Source of the DNA: Phytopythium helicoides
Taxonomy: Eukaryota > Oomycota > Peronosporomycetes > Pythiales > Pythiaceae
Assembly (NCBI GenBank): GCA_024867545.1
Contig: JANFNE010000032.1
Span: 248,001-312,000, forward strand
DNA: 64,000 nt
Direction of reading: 5' to 3'
Every line of letters begins with the position of its first letter. Positions within the stretch are counted from its first letter, which is position 1. Both the position numbers and the translations under genes were made by a program. The notes under the pieces are model-generated. The model saw nothing but the letters and a program-made list of their open reading frames with translations. It ran no database searches and was not told where the DNA came from. Of the stretch, positions 22,109-32,873 are shown one piece after another.

Positions 22109-23293
22109 ATGACGCGCGCCGTCGAGCCGTCCACGACGCTGTCGGCCAGCGGGCTGCCCCTGGGCGTGGCCCACTCGCCTCCGCCGGCGGTAGAGGCGAC
22201 CATGGCGGGCTCTGAGCAGGCGCAGCACCAGCAGGCGCAGTCCATGGCCGTGGTGACCACCAAGAACTTCATCAGCGGCATCGTGGGCGGCGGATGCGAG
22301 GCCGTCGTCGGCTACCCGCTCGAGACCGTCAAGGCGCGCATGCAGACGCAGCAGGCGGGCGCGCGCGCCTTCTCGGGGCCGCTCGACTGCCTGCAGAAGA
22401 GCGTGCAGGAGGGCGGCGTCAGCTCGCTCTACCGCGGCGCCTCGCCGCAGATTTTCCGCTCGGCCGTCAGGTGCGTCATACAGTTGCTCTGCGTGTTGAG
22501 CAACGACCGAGCTAATGTGGTTGACACGGCACGCCAGCGCGTCTATTCTGTTCGGGCTCATGGGGCAGTACCGGTACTTCTACTCCAAGTACCTGTTCCA
22601 GGACAAGCCGCAGTACTCGCTCGTGGCAGCGGGCATGTCCACGGGCTTCACGGAAGGCATGCTCTACACGCCGTTTGAGATCATCAAGATCCGCATGCAG
22701 GTGGGGAGTGCGCAGTGTTTGCAAAAGATATCAAGTGCGCCAATCGCTGACCTTGTCGGTTGATCGTCACAGACCCAGTACAGCCACCTGCGCTCGCGCG
22801 TCAGCAACTGGCAGTGCGTGCGCGACGTGTATACGGCAGCAGCGGCATCCGCGGGCTCTACCGCGGCTTCTCTCCTACGGCCGGGCGCGAGATGCTTGGC
22901 AACACGACCTACTTCATGGCCTACGAGTCTGCCAAGGCGTTCCTGCTGGACAAGCTCGTTGGCGACAATGCTGGCGACCGTAGCGCTGCCGCCGACGAGT
23001 CTGCCAGCTTCCGAACGTACCAGGCGATCGCGGTCGCCGGTGGCTATGCTGGTTTCATGTACTGGCTCGTGGTCTTCCCTGTGGATACAGTCAAGTCTGT
23101 GATCCAGGCCGATCGCCTCGACAAGCCCCGGTATAACGGCGTCGTCGACTGCTGCCGGCAACTGTACAAAGAAGGTGGCCCTGCTCGGTTCTACCGCGGC
23201 ATCTCGCCGTCGCTGATCCGCGCGTTCCCGGCCAATGCGATCACGTTCGTCGCCTTCGAGACCTGCCTGAGCTACCTTGACAAGCTCTTTTAG
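22109..23293 (+). CDS. Mitochondrial carrier family (SLC25) protein (3 exons, one frame break)
   Basis: Exons 22109-22470, 22538-22700 and 22773-23293, introns of 67 and 72 bp. Three carrier repeats carry P-x-[DE]-x-[IV]-K signatures: YPLETVKARMQTQ, TPFEIIKIRMQ and FPVDTVKSVIQ. The repeats end with RG motifs (SLYRGASPQIFR, GLYRGFSPT, RFYRGISPSLIRAF). The closest groups by eye are the carnitine/ornithine/basic amino acid carriers; the substrate cannot be fixed. Exon 3 starts in frame (TQYSHLRSRVSNWQCVRDVY) but the next block, GSSGIRGLYRGF, is in another frame, so about one base is missing near 22831-22845. The ATG at 22109 is the first in frame. It is divergently transcribed from the myosin gene. 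Confidence 0.85.
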
Positions 23294-23442
23294 ACATTCG
23301 TACACCGTACCAGTATTCGGCTAGACCCATTTTCATCGCGAACGAGAGAGACACGAGAAGATCGAGCATAGTGGTAGACGCGGATATATGTACAGCTTCT
23401 TTCAGCACGGGCCGCCACGCCAGTCGGCCATTCCTACACTTC

Positions 23443-24546
23443 CTAATACAGCACGAGCTTCATCTTCTGCTCATTAAGACGCGCGAGTAGGTGGAACTCA
23501 AGCAGCTCCATCACCTCCTTGGACGTGTCCTTGAGTTCGAGGATCGTCATCTGCTTCTTGTCCTTCTGCATATCAATAATGACGTGCGTCGTGTGCTGCA
23601 GTGAAAGTGCGTTCATTTCTAGGAGCTTCTTGACGCGACCAGCCGTACCCACTGACACGGGGAAGAAAATCTTCTCGAGCTGCTCCGCCTGCTCCGAAAC
23701 CTTGATGTGCTTGGCAAACAGCTTGCCAATGCGGCACTTGAGCGAACCTGCGAGCTGCCTGCACAATGCAACAGAAACACTCAGTTATTAGTTGAGCTTG
23801 CGCGTGTTAGCACCAACGTAGGAAGCGAACTTACTTGTACACCTCGACCGCACGGATGGCGGATGAGCAGATAATGATAAAGTACGGGCTCTTGTCATGA
23901 CGCTTGCCCTTACCCACAAACTCTTCTTCCACCCAGGCATCAGATTGTAGATATACGCCGGCAGCAGCTCAAGCTTGTGCTTGCCGAGACCCTTTGGCGC
24001 CGCGAAGTGCGACTCTGCCAACACCAACACCAGTCAGCGCCATTCACCCACCAGCTCAATATCGAACAATCCTCACCATTGAGTCCCATGGCGAGCTCGA
24101 GCGACGTCATCTGGCCGCCCTTGTGCTTGGCATACACGTCGTTCACGATCTTGAAGTGCTCCGCCGCCGTCATCTTGTGCAGTCCCTTGCTCGGCTTCGC
24201 CTGCTGCAGCCACCAATTCATGAGCCTACCACCTCTTGCAATCAATCATACAACCTTGGCAGCGCACCTTCGCCTCAGTCTTCTGCTTCTTAGCAGGCGC
24301 AGGCTGCTCTGCATCGCCGTCCGCCGCTGCGTCGGCCATGTCCTGGTCGCCATCACCACCGCTGTCGGCTCGCGGACGCTTGACTGGCGCCAGCTCCAGG
24401 TCCTGCTCCTCCTCGAACTCGTCCTCACTGCCGGCCGACACGGCGTCCTCTTCATCCGACACGTCCACGGCCGCGGCCACCCAGTTCTCCTCCAGCTCGT
24501 CGTCGTTCACGCGCTTCTCGGCCGCCATGCTCGCCGCCTTTGCCAT
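23443..24546 (-). CDS. CMSS1: CMSS1/Cms1-like small-subunit ribosome biogenesis protein (4 exons, one frame break)
   Basis: Exons 24268-24546, 24077-24203, 23835-24014 and 23443-23758; introns of 64, 62 and 76 bp. The acidic Lys/Glu-rich N-terminus (residues 1-93) is followed by a degenerate helicase-like fold: KSPYFIIICSSAIRAVEVY, KLFAKHIKVSEQ, VSVGTAGRVKKLLEM and TSKEVMELLEFHLL. These match the CMSS1/Cms1 family, linked to 90S/SSU processome assembly in the nucleolus. One base appears missing near 23945, between LPAYI and SDAWVEEEF; junction phases agree otherwise. The start is set at 24546 (MAKAASMAAEKR). An upstream ATG at 24642 would place the CCAAT element inside the coding region and is less likely. 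Confidence 0.83.
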
Positions 24547-24603
24547 TCTGGAAAATGGCTGGTGGCGTCGCTTGGCCGACGTACTCGCCGCTGCTGGCCA
24601 CCC

Positions 24604-24614
24604 ATTGGCTGAAA
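24604..24614 (-). promoter_or_regulatory. TTTCAGCCAAT promoter element upstream of CMSS1
   Basis: The minus-strand 11-mer TTTCAGCCAAT lies 58 bp before the chosen CMSS1 start, in the same orientation relative to the gene as at the myosin gene. Confidence 0.5.
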
Positions 24615-24793
24615 CATGAAATATAGAAATATCGTTGGCCAAAATTGATCTATTGAAATCAACTGCTGAATTTCTCTACGATGACATGACGCTCATGACG
24701 GACAACATGGTGGCGGCGATCGATCGGTTGCTAGCGAGGGCGGTCGACCCCGTATATATATGGTTAGTGTCGATACTGCGGCTCCCGACGGCC

Positions 24794-26394
24794 TCAGTCG
24801 AAGTCCGAGTCGCGCATGGCGCCGCGCATGAGCCCCAGGTCGCTCAGCTGCAGCGACGGCCCCTTGATCTCAGTCTCTCGCAGGTCGTCGGCCGTCAGTT
24901 TGGGGTTCTGGCGCCAGGACACGTCCTCGTCCTCGCTGATGGCGTGCTTGATGCGCTTCGAGACGCGCGTTAGGTCTAGGTCCACGGCTGTCGCGCCGAG
25001 ATGCAGGTCGCTCGCGGCCGGGACCGGGCGGCCCTCGGACACGTCGTCGTCGTCCTCGTGGATGTCGTTGAAAATGATCTTGGACGGCCGATACGCCATG
25101 TTCGCCCTGCTGGGTCGTGCCGCCATGGACGGGCGACTGGGACGTCCTGCAAGCGGCTGCGGCCGCGGTGTCGGGTCCATGTCCGAGTAGTTGGCACGAC
25201 CCGACGTTGGCGTCTCGGAAATGACATTGGCGGCCGTCGGGTAGTCGTCGGCGTCGTAGCCACCGACCTCCACCCCAGCACCGCCGTAGCCCGGTTTCCG
25301 CTTGATGCTCTGTCTGCACGTTGGTCCGACGAACGCGATGGGACTGGCGCGAGGAGCTGTTCCAGCCTGTGCGTGCTGCGACGACCGACGGCCCAAGGCA
25401 GTGAGGAAGGTGCCGCCGCCTCCGTTGCGCGGACGACTCATGGTCGCCTCGTGCACGCTCAGCATAGGCGAACTCGTTCTCATCGGCCGTATTGTCGGCG
25501 AACGCGATGGGCGTGGGAGGCAGGTCGAGCCCTGTACGCCGCTCGAACGGCATGCCTCGGCGCTTGGGCGCCTTGTCGTTCACGGCTTCGTCGTGCTTCT
25601 TGTTGGACCGCAGTGTGGTGACACCGATGGCGAACATGGCGACAGGCGACGATACCGCTGATGATGATGACGCAAATAACCTGCGTGGACATACCTGCAT
25701 TGTCGGCCGCTGAAGACGTCGACGACTCGGTGTACGGCTGCGTGGTGGTGGTCGCAGTGGACGGCGAGAGGATCTCGACCTTGGTAAACACGGCGTAGTC
25801 GTAGCGCTCGGACGTGGGGTCCTCGCCCGGTAGGATGAGGTGTGCGAGCAGCGTGTAGTTGCCTGGCTGGTTGAAGATGAGGTCGCTGGAGCTGAAGGCT
25901 GCGAAGCCGTCCGAGAAGTTGGCGACGAGGTTGGACGTGTTGTCGGCCCCCTGCGAGCTGCTCCCGACGGGGCTGCAGTCCGACGCGCCGTACTCGCACG
26001 TGTGGATGCGCGAGTGGACAATCTGGTAGTACCGCTGCGAAATGCGGTCGAGTCCGACGTATAGCTGGTCGACGTCGAACGTGTTGCTGAGGAAGGCACT
26101 AGAAGACGAGGACGAGCTGTCGAGTCGCAGCGTGGCGTTCCACGCCACGGCCACCGTGTCGTACGCGTACACCTGCCGTCGTGGGGAAGTCGAGTGCGAG
26201 CGCGAGCGCGCAGCCGTCGCCCGACGACGACGAGATGCTCGCCGAGCTCACAGGCGCTCGTGTAGATGGACGCGCCCACCTTCCAGCAGTACGTCGTAGG
26301 CGCTGTCCAGCGCAAAGTCGGTGGCGCTCGCCGTGCCCGCGGCCGCGGCGCCCACGACGACCACCGCCCCGCACAGCGCGCGCATCCGCGTCAT
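24794..26394 (-). CDS. Type I membrane protein, paralogue 1 (frame-broken)
   Basis: The minus strand encodes a signal peptide (MTRMRALCGAVVVVG, start about 26394), a Thr/Ser- and sequon-rich ectodomain, a single membrane span at about 25690-25625, and a basic then Ser/Pro-rich tail. The tail ends at 24794 with MRGAMRDSDFD. The ectodomain carries TTYCW (about 26300), HTCEYGASDC (about 25990) and SERYDYAVFTKVEI (about 25790), all shared with the neighbouring gene at 27082-28342. The frame changes near 26260, 25655 and 25470 without splice sites; the one in the membrane span looks like a small duplication around GTCGCC. Function unknown; the architecture suggests a surface receptor or adhesion protein of a lineage-specific family. 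Confidence 0.65.
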
Positions 26395-27081
26395 CCTCGT
26401 CGCCCTCCGCCTGGGGCGCGCGCTGCCAACTGCGAGAGAGCGCTCCATCGCCGTGAGCAGCTCGCGCGCGGCGTCGTCGTCCGGTCGACCGCCCGCCTGG
26501 TCTATGGAAAGAGCGAGCGAGCGAAGCGCGCGTTCGCCGCTCCGTCCGCGCTGTAATGAGGCGCCGGCCGCCGGCCCCTGCGCGCTAGTAACTCGCCGCG
26601 CGAAGCCTCTCACTTGGCGAGCGCCGTGGCGAGTGGGAGCGAGCGCAAGAGGGGAAGTGCACATGCCCATGACGGTCCGACGGGGCGAGGGAGTCAGAAC
26701 TCGCAGCCCGCGTTACACATGTAGAGGCGGGCGACGCGCAGGACAAATCACCGATTCGATTGGTCGAAAAGCGGACGCGCGCGAAACCCAGATGGGAATC
26801 GGGAAAATTAAAAGGATTGGCTGAAAAAAGAGCAGATTCAACCAATCGACACATAGACACGAAAAGGATTCGTAAAATGTAAAAAGTCCAGAGGGCAACA
26901 GGGTCAAGTGCTTGAAGGAGCATCGGCCCATGTCAATGCCTTCCTGCACGGTGAAAGTTGAGCAGCAGAGCTCCATGACGGCTTCGATCCCATCCCAATG
27001 CAGCAATGACTCGTTCCCATCTCAATGCAGCAATGATAGAGTGAAAGGTGCGCATTACAATTCGATAAAAAAACAAAACAA
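26395..27081. other. Intergenic region between the two paralogous membrane-protein genes
   Basis: Promoter and 5' leader of paralogue 1 and 3' flank of paralogue 2. Contains CCAAT-type elements at about 26758, 26816 and 26838. No gene supported. Confidence 0.5.
26816..26826 (-). promoter_or_regulatory. TTTCAGCCAAT promoter element upstream of membrane paralogue 1
   Basis: Minus-strand TTTCAGCCAAT about 420 bp before the start of the gene at 24794-26394; another CCAAT lies about 12 bp away in the opposite orientation. Confidence 0.45.
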
Positions 27082-28342
27082 TCACAGCTCCACGTCGCTG
27101 TCGATGCGGCGCGGGCGCTGCGAGGCCGCCGTGGACTGCGGCCCCGAGCCTGTGGACGCGTTGCTGGGCCGGAACTGCTGCTGCGGCTGGTACGCAGGAG
27201 GCTGGCGGGGCTCGTACGAGCCGCGCGAGCCGTTGGAGCCGCCCTGTGCCGTCCAGGTTCTGCGACGAGCGCGGGCTGCCGGCGCTCGCGTGGCCGGCGT
27301 ACGCGCTGCCGGCAGGGCCGCTGATGCTGCCGGCGCCAGGGACCGCCCCACGTGCCCTGCGACGCCGCAGTGGTCTGCTCCGACAGGTAGCGGTCGTTCT
27401 CGCCCTTGCTGTAGTCGACCGACGACACGGCCTCGTACGGCGGGGGAGCCATGTAGGCGTAGTTGGTCGGCGGGTGGTTGTCGCTGCGGCGACGGCGGAA
27501 GATAAAGGCGATCACGATGAGCGCCACGATGAGCACGATGCCGCCCACGATGATGCCGATGATGGCAGCGTTTGACACGCCTCCGCCCGACGACTCGACG
27601 TTTGCAGACGTCGTCGGCGCGGCCGTAGGTGGGGGTCGGCGTCGGCGTGGCCGTCGTGGGCGTGGGCGTGGCGTCCTCGACGTCGAGCTCAATGTAGACG
27701 GCGTAGTCGAAGCGCTCCGACTCGTTCGTGTCGGGCATGATAATGTGCGCCAGCACCGAGTACTGGCCGGTCTCGGGGAACTGGATCGTGGCCACGAAGG
27801 TGGCCTTGTTGTCCGTGAGGTTCGCGATCTGGTTGACCGTCTTGTCGATGAGCTGCTCGCCGTCGCTGAACGGGTCGCAGCCCGTGCCGAAGACGCAGGT
27901 GTGCACGTTGGAGTGCACGATCTGCGCCGGGTCTCCGTTCGAGTCCGTGCCGTACGTGACCTTGGTCATGTTGACCTTGTTGGCGCCCGTAAAGTCGGCC
28001 GTGACGGTCCACGTGACGTTCACGTCCTCGAACGGCGCGACCGTCAGGCTCGTGAGGTCCACCGTCATGGTCATGGGACATCCGTTCACGCCCGAGTAGC
28101 CATCCACGCGGTCCGACTCGTTCAGCTTGGTGTTGGTCGTCAGCTGCGGAATGTGCCAGCAGTACGTCGTCTTCCCATCGTGCACGTAGTCTGTTGATGC
28201 CATACGCTCACAGTTAGCTCCTCTCTCCCGCCATGTACAGCAAGCGACACGAGAACGCACTCGTTCCGAGCGCCGCGACGGACGGCAAGGCCGCGACGGA
28301 CGGCAGCGCCGCCAGCAGCAACGCGAGCACTCGGCGCGCCAT
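27082..28342 (-). CDS. Type I membrane protein, paralogue 2 (frame-broken)
   Basis: Starts with signal peptide MARRVLALLLAALPSVAAL (28342). A first intron seems to end at CAACAG near 28184, after a CTAAC branch-like site. The ectodomain (about 28180-27690) has TTYCW, many N-x-T/S sequons, HTCVFGTGCDPFSDG and SERFDYAVYIELDV, matching paralogue 1. A Thr/Pro linker leads to a strong single membrane span of about 24 residues (27575-27500), then FRRRRSDNHPPTNYAYMAPP and a Gly/Ser/Pro tail ending QRPRRIDSDVEL at 27082. Frame changes near 27630, 27345 and 27250 fall beside C or G runs. Tandem duplication with paralogue 1 is evident from order and motifs. Ligand and function unknown. Confidence 0.68.
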
Positions 28343-29105
28343 CGTCTCGTCCTTCGCTGCTTGGAGCGCGCGGCTTGGCTTCCGTGGGTGGAGAAGGAAA
28401 TGGAGGGGGAGGCGGCGAAGGACCAGTCAGCTCGCTCGGCCAGTAGGTACACTTGCATGTGCCGCGGTGCGTTCGACTTGGTGTTTGTATAGTTGCCCAT
28501 CACCCAGCTGGCTGACCCTTTGGTTCCATACTTTGTTCAAGATTACTTTGGGGCAGTTTAACGACGGGAGGTACTGATCTCACATCTGATACATTTGGTG
28601 CCAACACAGCGCAGTGCCGGGCCGACCAAACCACGGTGTCCCATGTGCCTGAAGGGGTCGTTGCTCGCGAGCGCAGGCGTCTGTATCGACACCATGGGGG
28701 CCAAGGTGAGCACGGTGCTCACGTGATGTTGATCTTCATGTGCGCAACATTCAATAATAATACTACTGATTACATCTATTTGAGAATAAATTGATTCAAC
28801 AATAAATTAATTGAAAAGTGGTTGATGCAATCACATTGTCTACCAGATAGTCAAAATATAGGAATACGATTATCCATACATTTTGAATATATTGACTACC
28901 CGGTCGTCTCCTGTTCTGACTCGTTGGACCGACTACTCGCGGCTGTTCCTGTTTTCGTGCCGCCCACATGCTGTCGCCCGCGTCGCGGTCGTAAGTCCAC
29001 CGACCGACGAGACACAGCAGACACTCGCCATAGGGAAAGTAGCGGCGCAGATGGACGACCAGCAGACGTCGCGATCGAGCCTCGGAAGTACGAGCCGAGC
29101 CTGCA
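28343..29105. other. Intergenic region between membrane paralogue 2 and the BSD gene
   Basis: Nothing convincingly coding. The middle (about 28730-28880) is AT-rich. A plus-strand stretch at 28630-28725 reads CPMCLKGSLLASAG, but it is short and isolated. Confidence 0.4.
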
Positions 29106-30239
29106 ATGGCAGTGGCGGGCGACGAGACTGATGGAACTCGCTGGCGATGCGCAGACCTCAAGGCGCTGGCGGCCGCGCTGCCCACGCGGCTCTCGGGCGC
29201 GCTGCAGCTCCAGCGCGGGTCCACCAAGGCGATCGCCGAGGACGACGAGGTGAGCGTAAATAGCGGCGGTATTCTTAGCAGCACTGGGGCTGGCAAGCTG
29301 CTCACGCACATTTTCACTTGCTTGGTGGTCGACATGAAGGACACGCGCAGCGAGACCACGGCGACTACGTCCACGCCCGATACGGACGAGGTGCATCGCT
29401 CGTCCATGGACTCACCATTGGCGGCTAGAGGGCCAGCACTTGGTGAAGACGTCTCCATGCTTCCCTGGGAGATTGTCGATGAGGTGAAGAGACGCTCGAA
29501 TCTCTGCGAGCTTGGAGTCGACGAGCTGAGTGGACGTGTGCGTGCAAGCAGAACGGAGACGTGATGGAGGTGCTTGCTGTGCGCGAGAAGATCTTGGATA
29601 TCGCCGTCTTCCGCCGCACGTTCGTGGACCCGGCTGCCGGCGAGGAAGAATACATCTTCCAATACCCGGTGGGTCAAAGCTCTAGAGCTTGCAGATGCGC
29701 CGAGCGAGCGACTGACAATTGCATTGGACATTGCAGAAGTACAAGCATGTCATCAAGGAGCTGGTGAGCAGTAACCCCATCCTGCGCGAGAAGCTTGCTA
29801 GCCTCGTGCACGAAGCTCCGAGCTTTGTCATCACTGAGGAGGTTTTCTGGCGCAACTTTTTCCTGCGCTGCAATGCTCTGCGGGTCGAGCTGGGGTTGCC
29901 GCCGTATCTGCCTGAAGTCAAGGCGACTATGTCTCAGTTGCTGCGCTTGCATCCTTCCAGCGATTCAAGCGTGGAGTCTTACTGCGAAAGCGCCGTTCGA
30001 CTGATGGCATTGTGCGGATGAGACGGAACCTGCTCTCGCGTCGCTCAGCTTCAGCCGACAGCGCAGACCCAACAGCAGCTCGCTCGACTTTTTCGGCGAT
30101 GAGGGCGTCAGGGTCTGGCCGAGCTCCAGACGTGGACCTGGGCGAGCTGGATCTGGACCTGGATGGAGAGATCGAGCGCGAGCTCATCAAGCGACGCCCT
30201 TCGAGAACTGTCGAGCCTGTGGGCTGGTCCTCCAAGTAA
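29106..30239 (+). CDS. BSD-domain protein (about 3 exons, frame breaks in last exon)
   Basis: Likely exons are 29106-29483, 29552-29668 and 29737-30239; both introns are 68 bp, with GTGAAG and GTGGGT donors. A block MLPWEIVDE precedes VLAVREKILDIAVFRRTF. The BSD core follows: SFVITEEVFWRNFFLRC, with the aromatic pattern W-x2-FF that names BTF2-synapse-DOS2 domains. The C-terminus is acidic (VDLGELDLDLDGEIERE) and ends PSRTVEPVGWSSK at 30239. Two base-level frame changes near 30000 and 30110 are needed to join LMAL, TEPALASLSFSRQ and the acidic end. BSD proteins occur in transcription/repair factors and membrane-traffic adaptors; which applies here is unclear. Confidence 0.68.
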
Positions 30240-30417
30240 GCAGGAGCGTGTGCATGTGTGGGGTGGCGTAATGAATCGATGGCTTGTGCGTTGTGATCGG
30301 GATCTACAATTAAATAAACTCATCGCAAGCGCCAAGACCATGCCGACGGCACTTGCGCTACGGAGCGCGGGGAACAGAAAGGAAATAAACAGACACCCGC
30401 GCTCATCATACCTGGGC

Positions 30418-31818
30418 TTAGTCCGAGTCCGAGTCGACATAGTTGGTTCCAACACGCGCAACGTCTTCCAACCGAACGCTGGTGATCCACTTGGCCGTGT
30501 TTTCGCACGTGGTGGGCACATGCACCTCGATGGCCGGCCCGCCGCCATAGACGAGCCTGGTAGTAGTCCCAGCTCTTCTTGTTGATGATTCGGAAATCCT
30601 TCTTGATGCTCAGGTCGGTGCGAAGCTGGAACGTCCCGTTCATCAAATCGTCCGAGATGAGAGGCATGTTGTCAATTTGCCCCGGATTGTGCGCCTCATC
30701 ACCCTTGTACTTGGAGACAAACAGCTGCAGCAAGATATGAGTTGTAGCGCAGGAAAGATCTGCGAAGAGCTCACGTACCAGCCAATTCTGAATCCACTTG
30801 GTGCTGATTGCGTACCAGATCTCACCCGGTTTGGGGCGTGTCTGGTGGTATGACTGGAGCGTGCGGACCTCGGCCTTGATGTCGTGCACCACGATCGACT
30901 TGACGCTGCGCGAGAAGTCGTCCTCGTGCGCCACGGGCGCGTTGTCCGTCACGCCCGACATGCGTGGCTCCGAGATCATTGTGTAGTTGGACGGCGCCGT
31001 GGTCGTGCTCGTCACGCCGTAGCCGTTGAATCGGATGGTCAGCTTCCCATACTTGCGGTTGCTCGGGCCCTGTCATACAGTTGCGTTAGTTTGTAAGTGG
31101 ACAGGTGGGTTGTGGGTGTAGCCACGGAGACATGAGATGCCGCACCTCCTCGGCCTCGCGGAGCTGCATCTCCTTGGTGGGCTGCAGATGGAAGTCCTGC
31201 TCGTGCGGGGGCTGCAGCTTGAGGTCCATGACCTCCCGCAGCGTGAGCATGAGCTCGCCCATATCCTTCTTGACCATGCCGAGCTTCTCGACGTGGCGCA
31301 CGACGAAGAGCACGCCGACGACGCTCTCCGTGTCGACGTCCCCAAAGTCGACGTCAAAGTTCCAGATGGGGTTGAGCGAGCTCTTGACGACGCTCGAGCG
31401 CAGCGGGCGCGTGTGGTGGCCGCCCGAGCCGCGCGAGGCGGTCGAGGCGCTGCGCCGGCGGCCCGAGTCGCCCTGGTGGCCGCTCTTGATGTCGTTGCCC
31501 ATGTTCCACGCGGGCGAGCTCGAGCCGTCGTCGTGCACGAGCGCCACCTCGACCATCGGGTTGCTCGTGAAGCCCTTCTGCATGGCGCGCAGCCCCACGG
31601 CGGCCACTACGCGGATGTTGATGGCCATGCAGGGCGAGCTCATGGCCTCGAGCGCCGTCGAGCCCGGTACGATGAGCGGGTCGCGCGTCCTGGGCGACAG
31701 CTCCATGGCCCCGAAGCGGTCCGTGTGGCCCGACGTCGACATGCAGCGTCTCGCGGTGCGGCGGCTTGACGCCTGGAGCAGAAATGGCGGCCAGGCGAGG
31801 CCGCGAGGAACGCGACAT
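30418..31818 (-). CDS. C2-DUSP domain protein (3 exons, one frame break)
   Basis: Exons 31146-31742 (possibly from an ATG at 31818 in another frame), 30779-31069 and 30418-30724; introns 76 and 54 bp. The first exon encodes a C2 domain (MAINIRVVAAVGLRAMQKGF, LNPIWNFDVDFGDVD, GMVKKDMGELMLTLREVMDL). The others encode a DUSP-type domain: GEIWYAISTKWIQNWL, NPGQIDNMPLISDDLM, RTDLSIKKDFRIINKKSW and YGGGPAIEV. It ends DVARVGTNYVDSDSD at 30418. DUSP is usually found in ubiquitin-specific proteases, but no protease domain is present here. One extra base near 30562 separates the W-D-Y-Y and YGGGPAI frames. Likely a membrane-recruited scaffold; inference only. Confidence 0.72.
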
Positions 31819-31892
31819 AGTGAAACCGAGTCACAGGCGGTGCGCTCCGACTAGATTGTGGAAAAAACACCGCTTGTTGTAGCTCTTTTTCG

Positions 31893-31903
31893 ATTGGCTG
31901 AAA
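31893..31903 (-). promoter_or_regulatory. TTTCAGCCAAT promoter element upstream of the C2-DUSP gene
   Basis: Minus-strand TTTCAGCCAAT, 75 bp before the ATG at 31818; fourth copy of the same oriented 11-mer in this window. Confidence 0.5.
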
Positions 31904-31919
31904 AGAACATCGTGCAAAA

Positions 31920-32112
31920 TAACCGTTTTAAAACACCTCGCAAGGTTGAAGAAGGAAAAACCTCGAGGTTTTGACGTAAAAACCTCATGAAAATCGAAAA
32001 AACCTGAGGTTTTATGAGGGAATTCGAATCGAAACGGCGACTAGCAGAATTAAAAAACCTCGAAAAGTTTGTAAAAAACCTTGAGTGTACCCAAAGGTTT
32101 TGGTACGAATGG
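31920..32112. repeat. Cluster of AACCT(N)AGGTT-type motifs
   Basis: Within about 190 bp the motif AAAACCTCG/AAAAACCTNA recurs at least six times. Several are palindromic with AGGTTTT (for example AACCTCGAGGTT near 31963 and AACCTGAGGTT near 32008), giving small inverted repeats. No open frame. Lies between the C2-DUSP and multicopper oxidase promoters. Confidence 0.6.
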
Positions 32113-32873
32113 TAATTTACCGTTTCTATGTGGAATTGTATGCTCGAGTGAACCTATGAACCTATGCCGTACGTGAGGTTAAACCCAATGGGACTCACTC
32201 GACGGGAAAACGCGCCCCGACTCCAGATGAGGCGCAATACGAAGCGACAGCCGAGTTTGTGGCCCAGATGCCGTCGGACCTGCTCATGGCGCTGGTAATC
32301 GAGCGCTCGTAGCGAGCGCATGGAGCTCTCGCAATCTGTCTGCGCTATGCTCAACAATGTTTGAGCGTGACGAGATGAGGTGACGCACTCAGGATACTCG
32401 AAACGGCAAAGATTGACGTGCAGGTCGCGGATGAAACGGCGCCGCTCGACAGCCGCTGAACGCTTCGATATCTAACGAGTCGGTCGCCGTTCCGCCCTTC
32501 GACGGCTCCTTACGTGCCCATCTAGATTTCGCTCCTTGCGCTGTTGCGAGAGAAGTGCTAGAGCGCTTGGTTCGGCATCTCTTCGTTGCTGGGTTGCGAA
32601 CGGCGGCAAAGCGTCTTTCCCAATTGTACACCACACCACACATCCGACTAGCTCGTCATCATTGGCCACTTTCCCACCAATCATCGCCAGCTAGTCAGCA
32701 CCTTTCCGCCAATCCCCGCGAGGTAGTCAGTCGCCAGCGTGATCCTTGCGATCATTTCGCCCAATCCCGCGGCGCAATTAATCCCCAGCTGGTTTCAGCG
32801 CGCGGCATACAACCGCCAAGTGAAGCGCAGAAACCGCACAGCACTAGGCCGCCACTCCCACTTTGGCTCCAAG
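32113..32873. other. Intergenic region and promoter of the multicopper oxidase gene
   Basis: No gene supported. Plus-strand CCAAT pentamers at about 32678, 32711 and 32761 and an ATTGG at 32663 mark a CCAAT-rich promoter within 200 bp of the oxidase start. Confidence 0.5.

Noticed and set aside
24870..26315. 481-codon frame rich in Arg/Ser/Thr
   Set aside because: Mostly an off-frame reading of the membrane-protein gene; only short parts (TTYCW, the segment after the membrane span) belong to the real protein because of frame breaks.
28796..29731. 311-codon minus frame opposite the BSD gene
   Set aside because: Its 3' half lies in AT-rich non-coding DNA and the rest mirrors the BSD exon; no domain seen.
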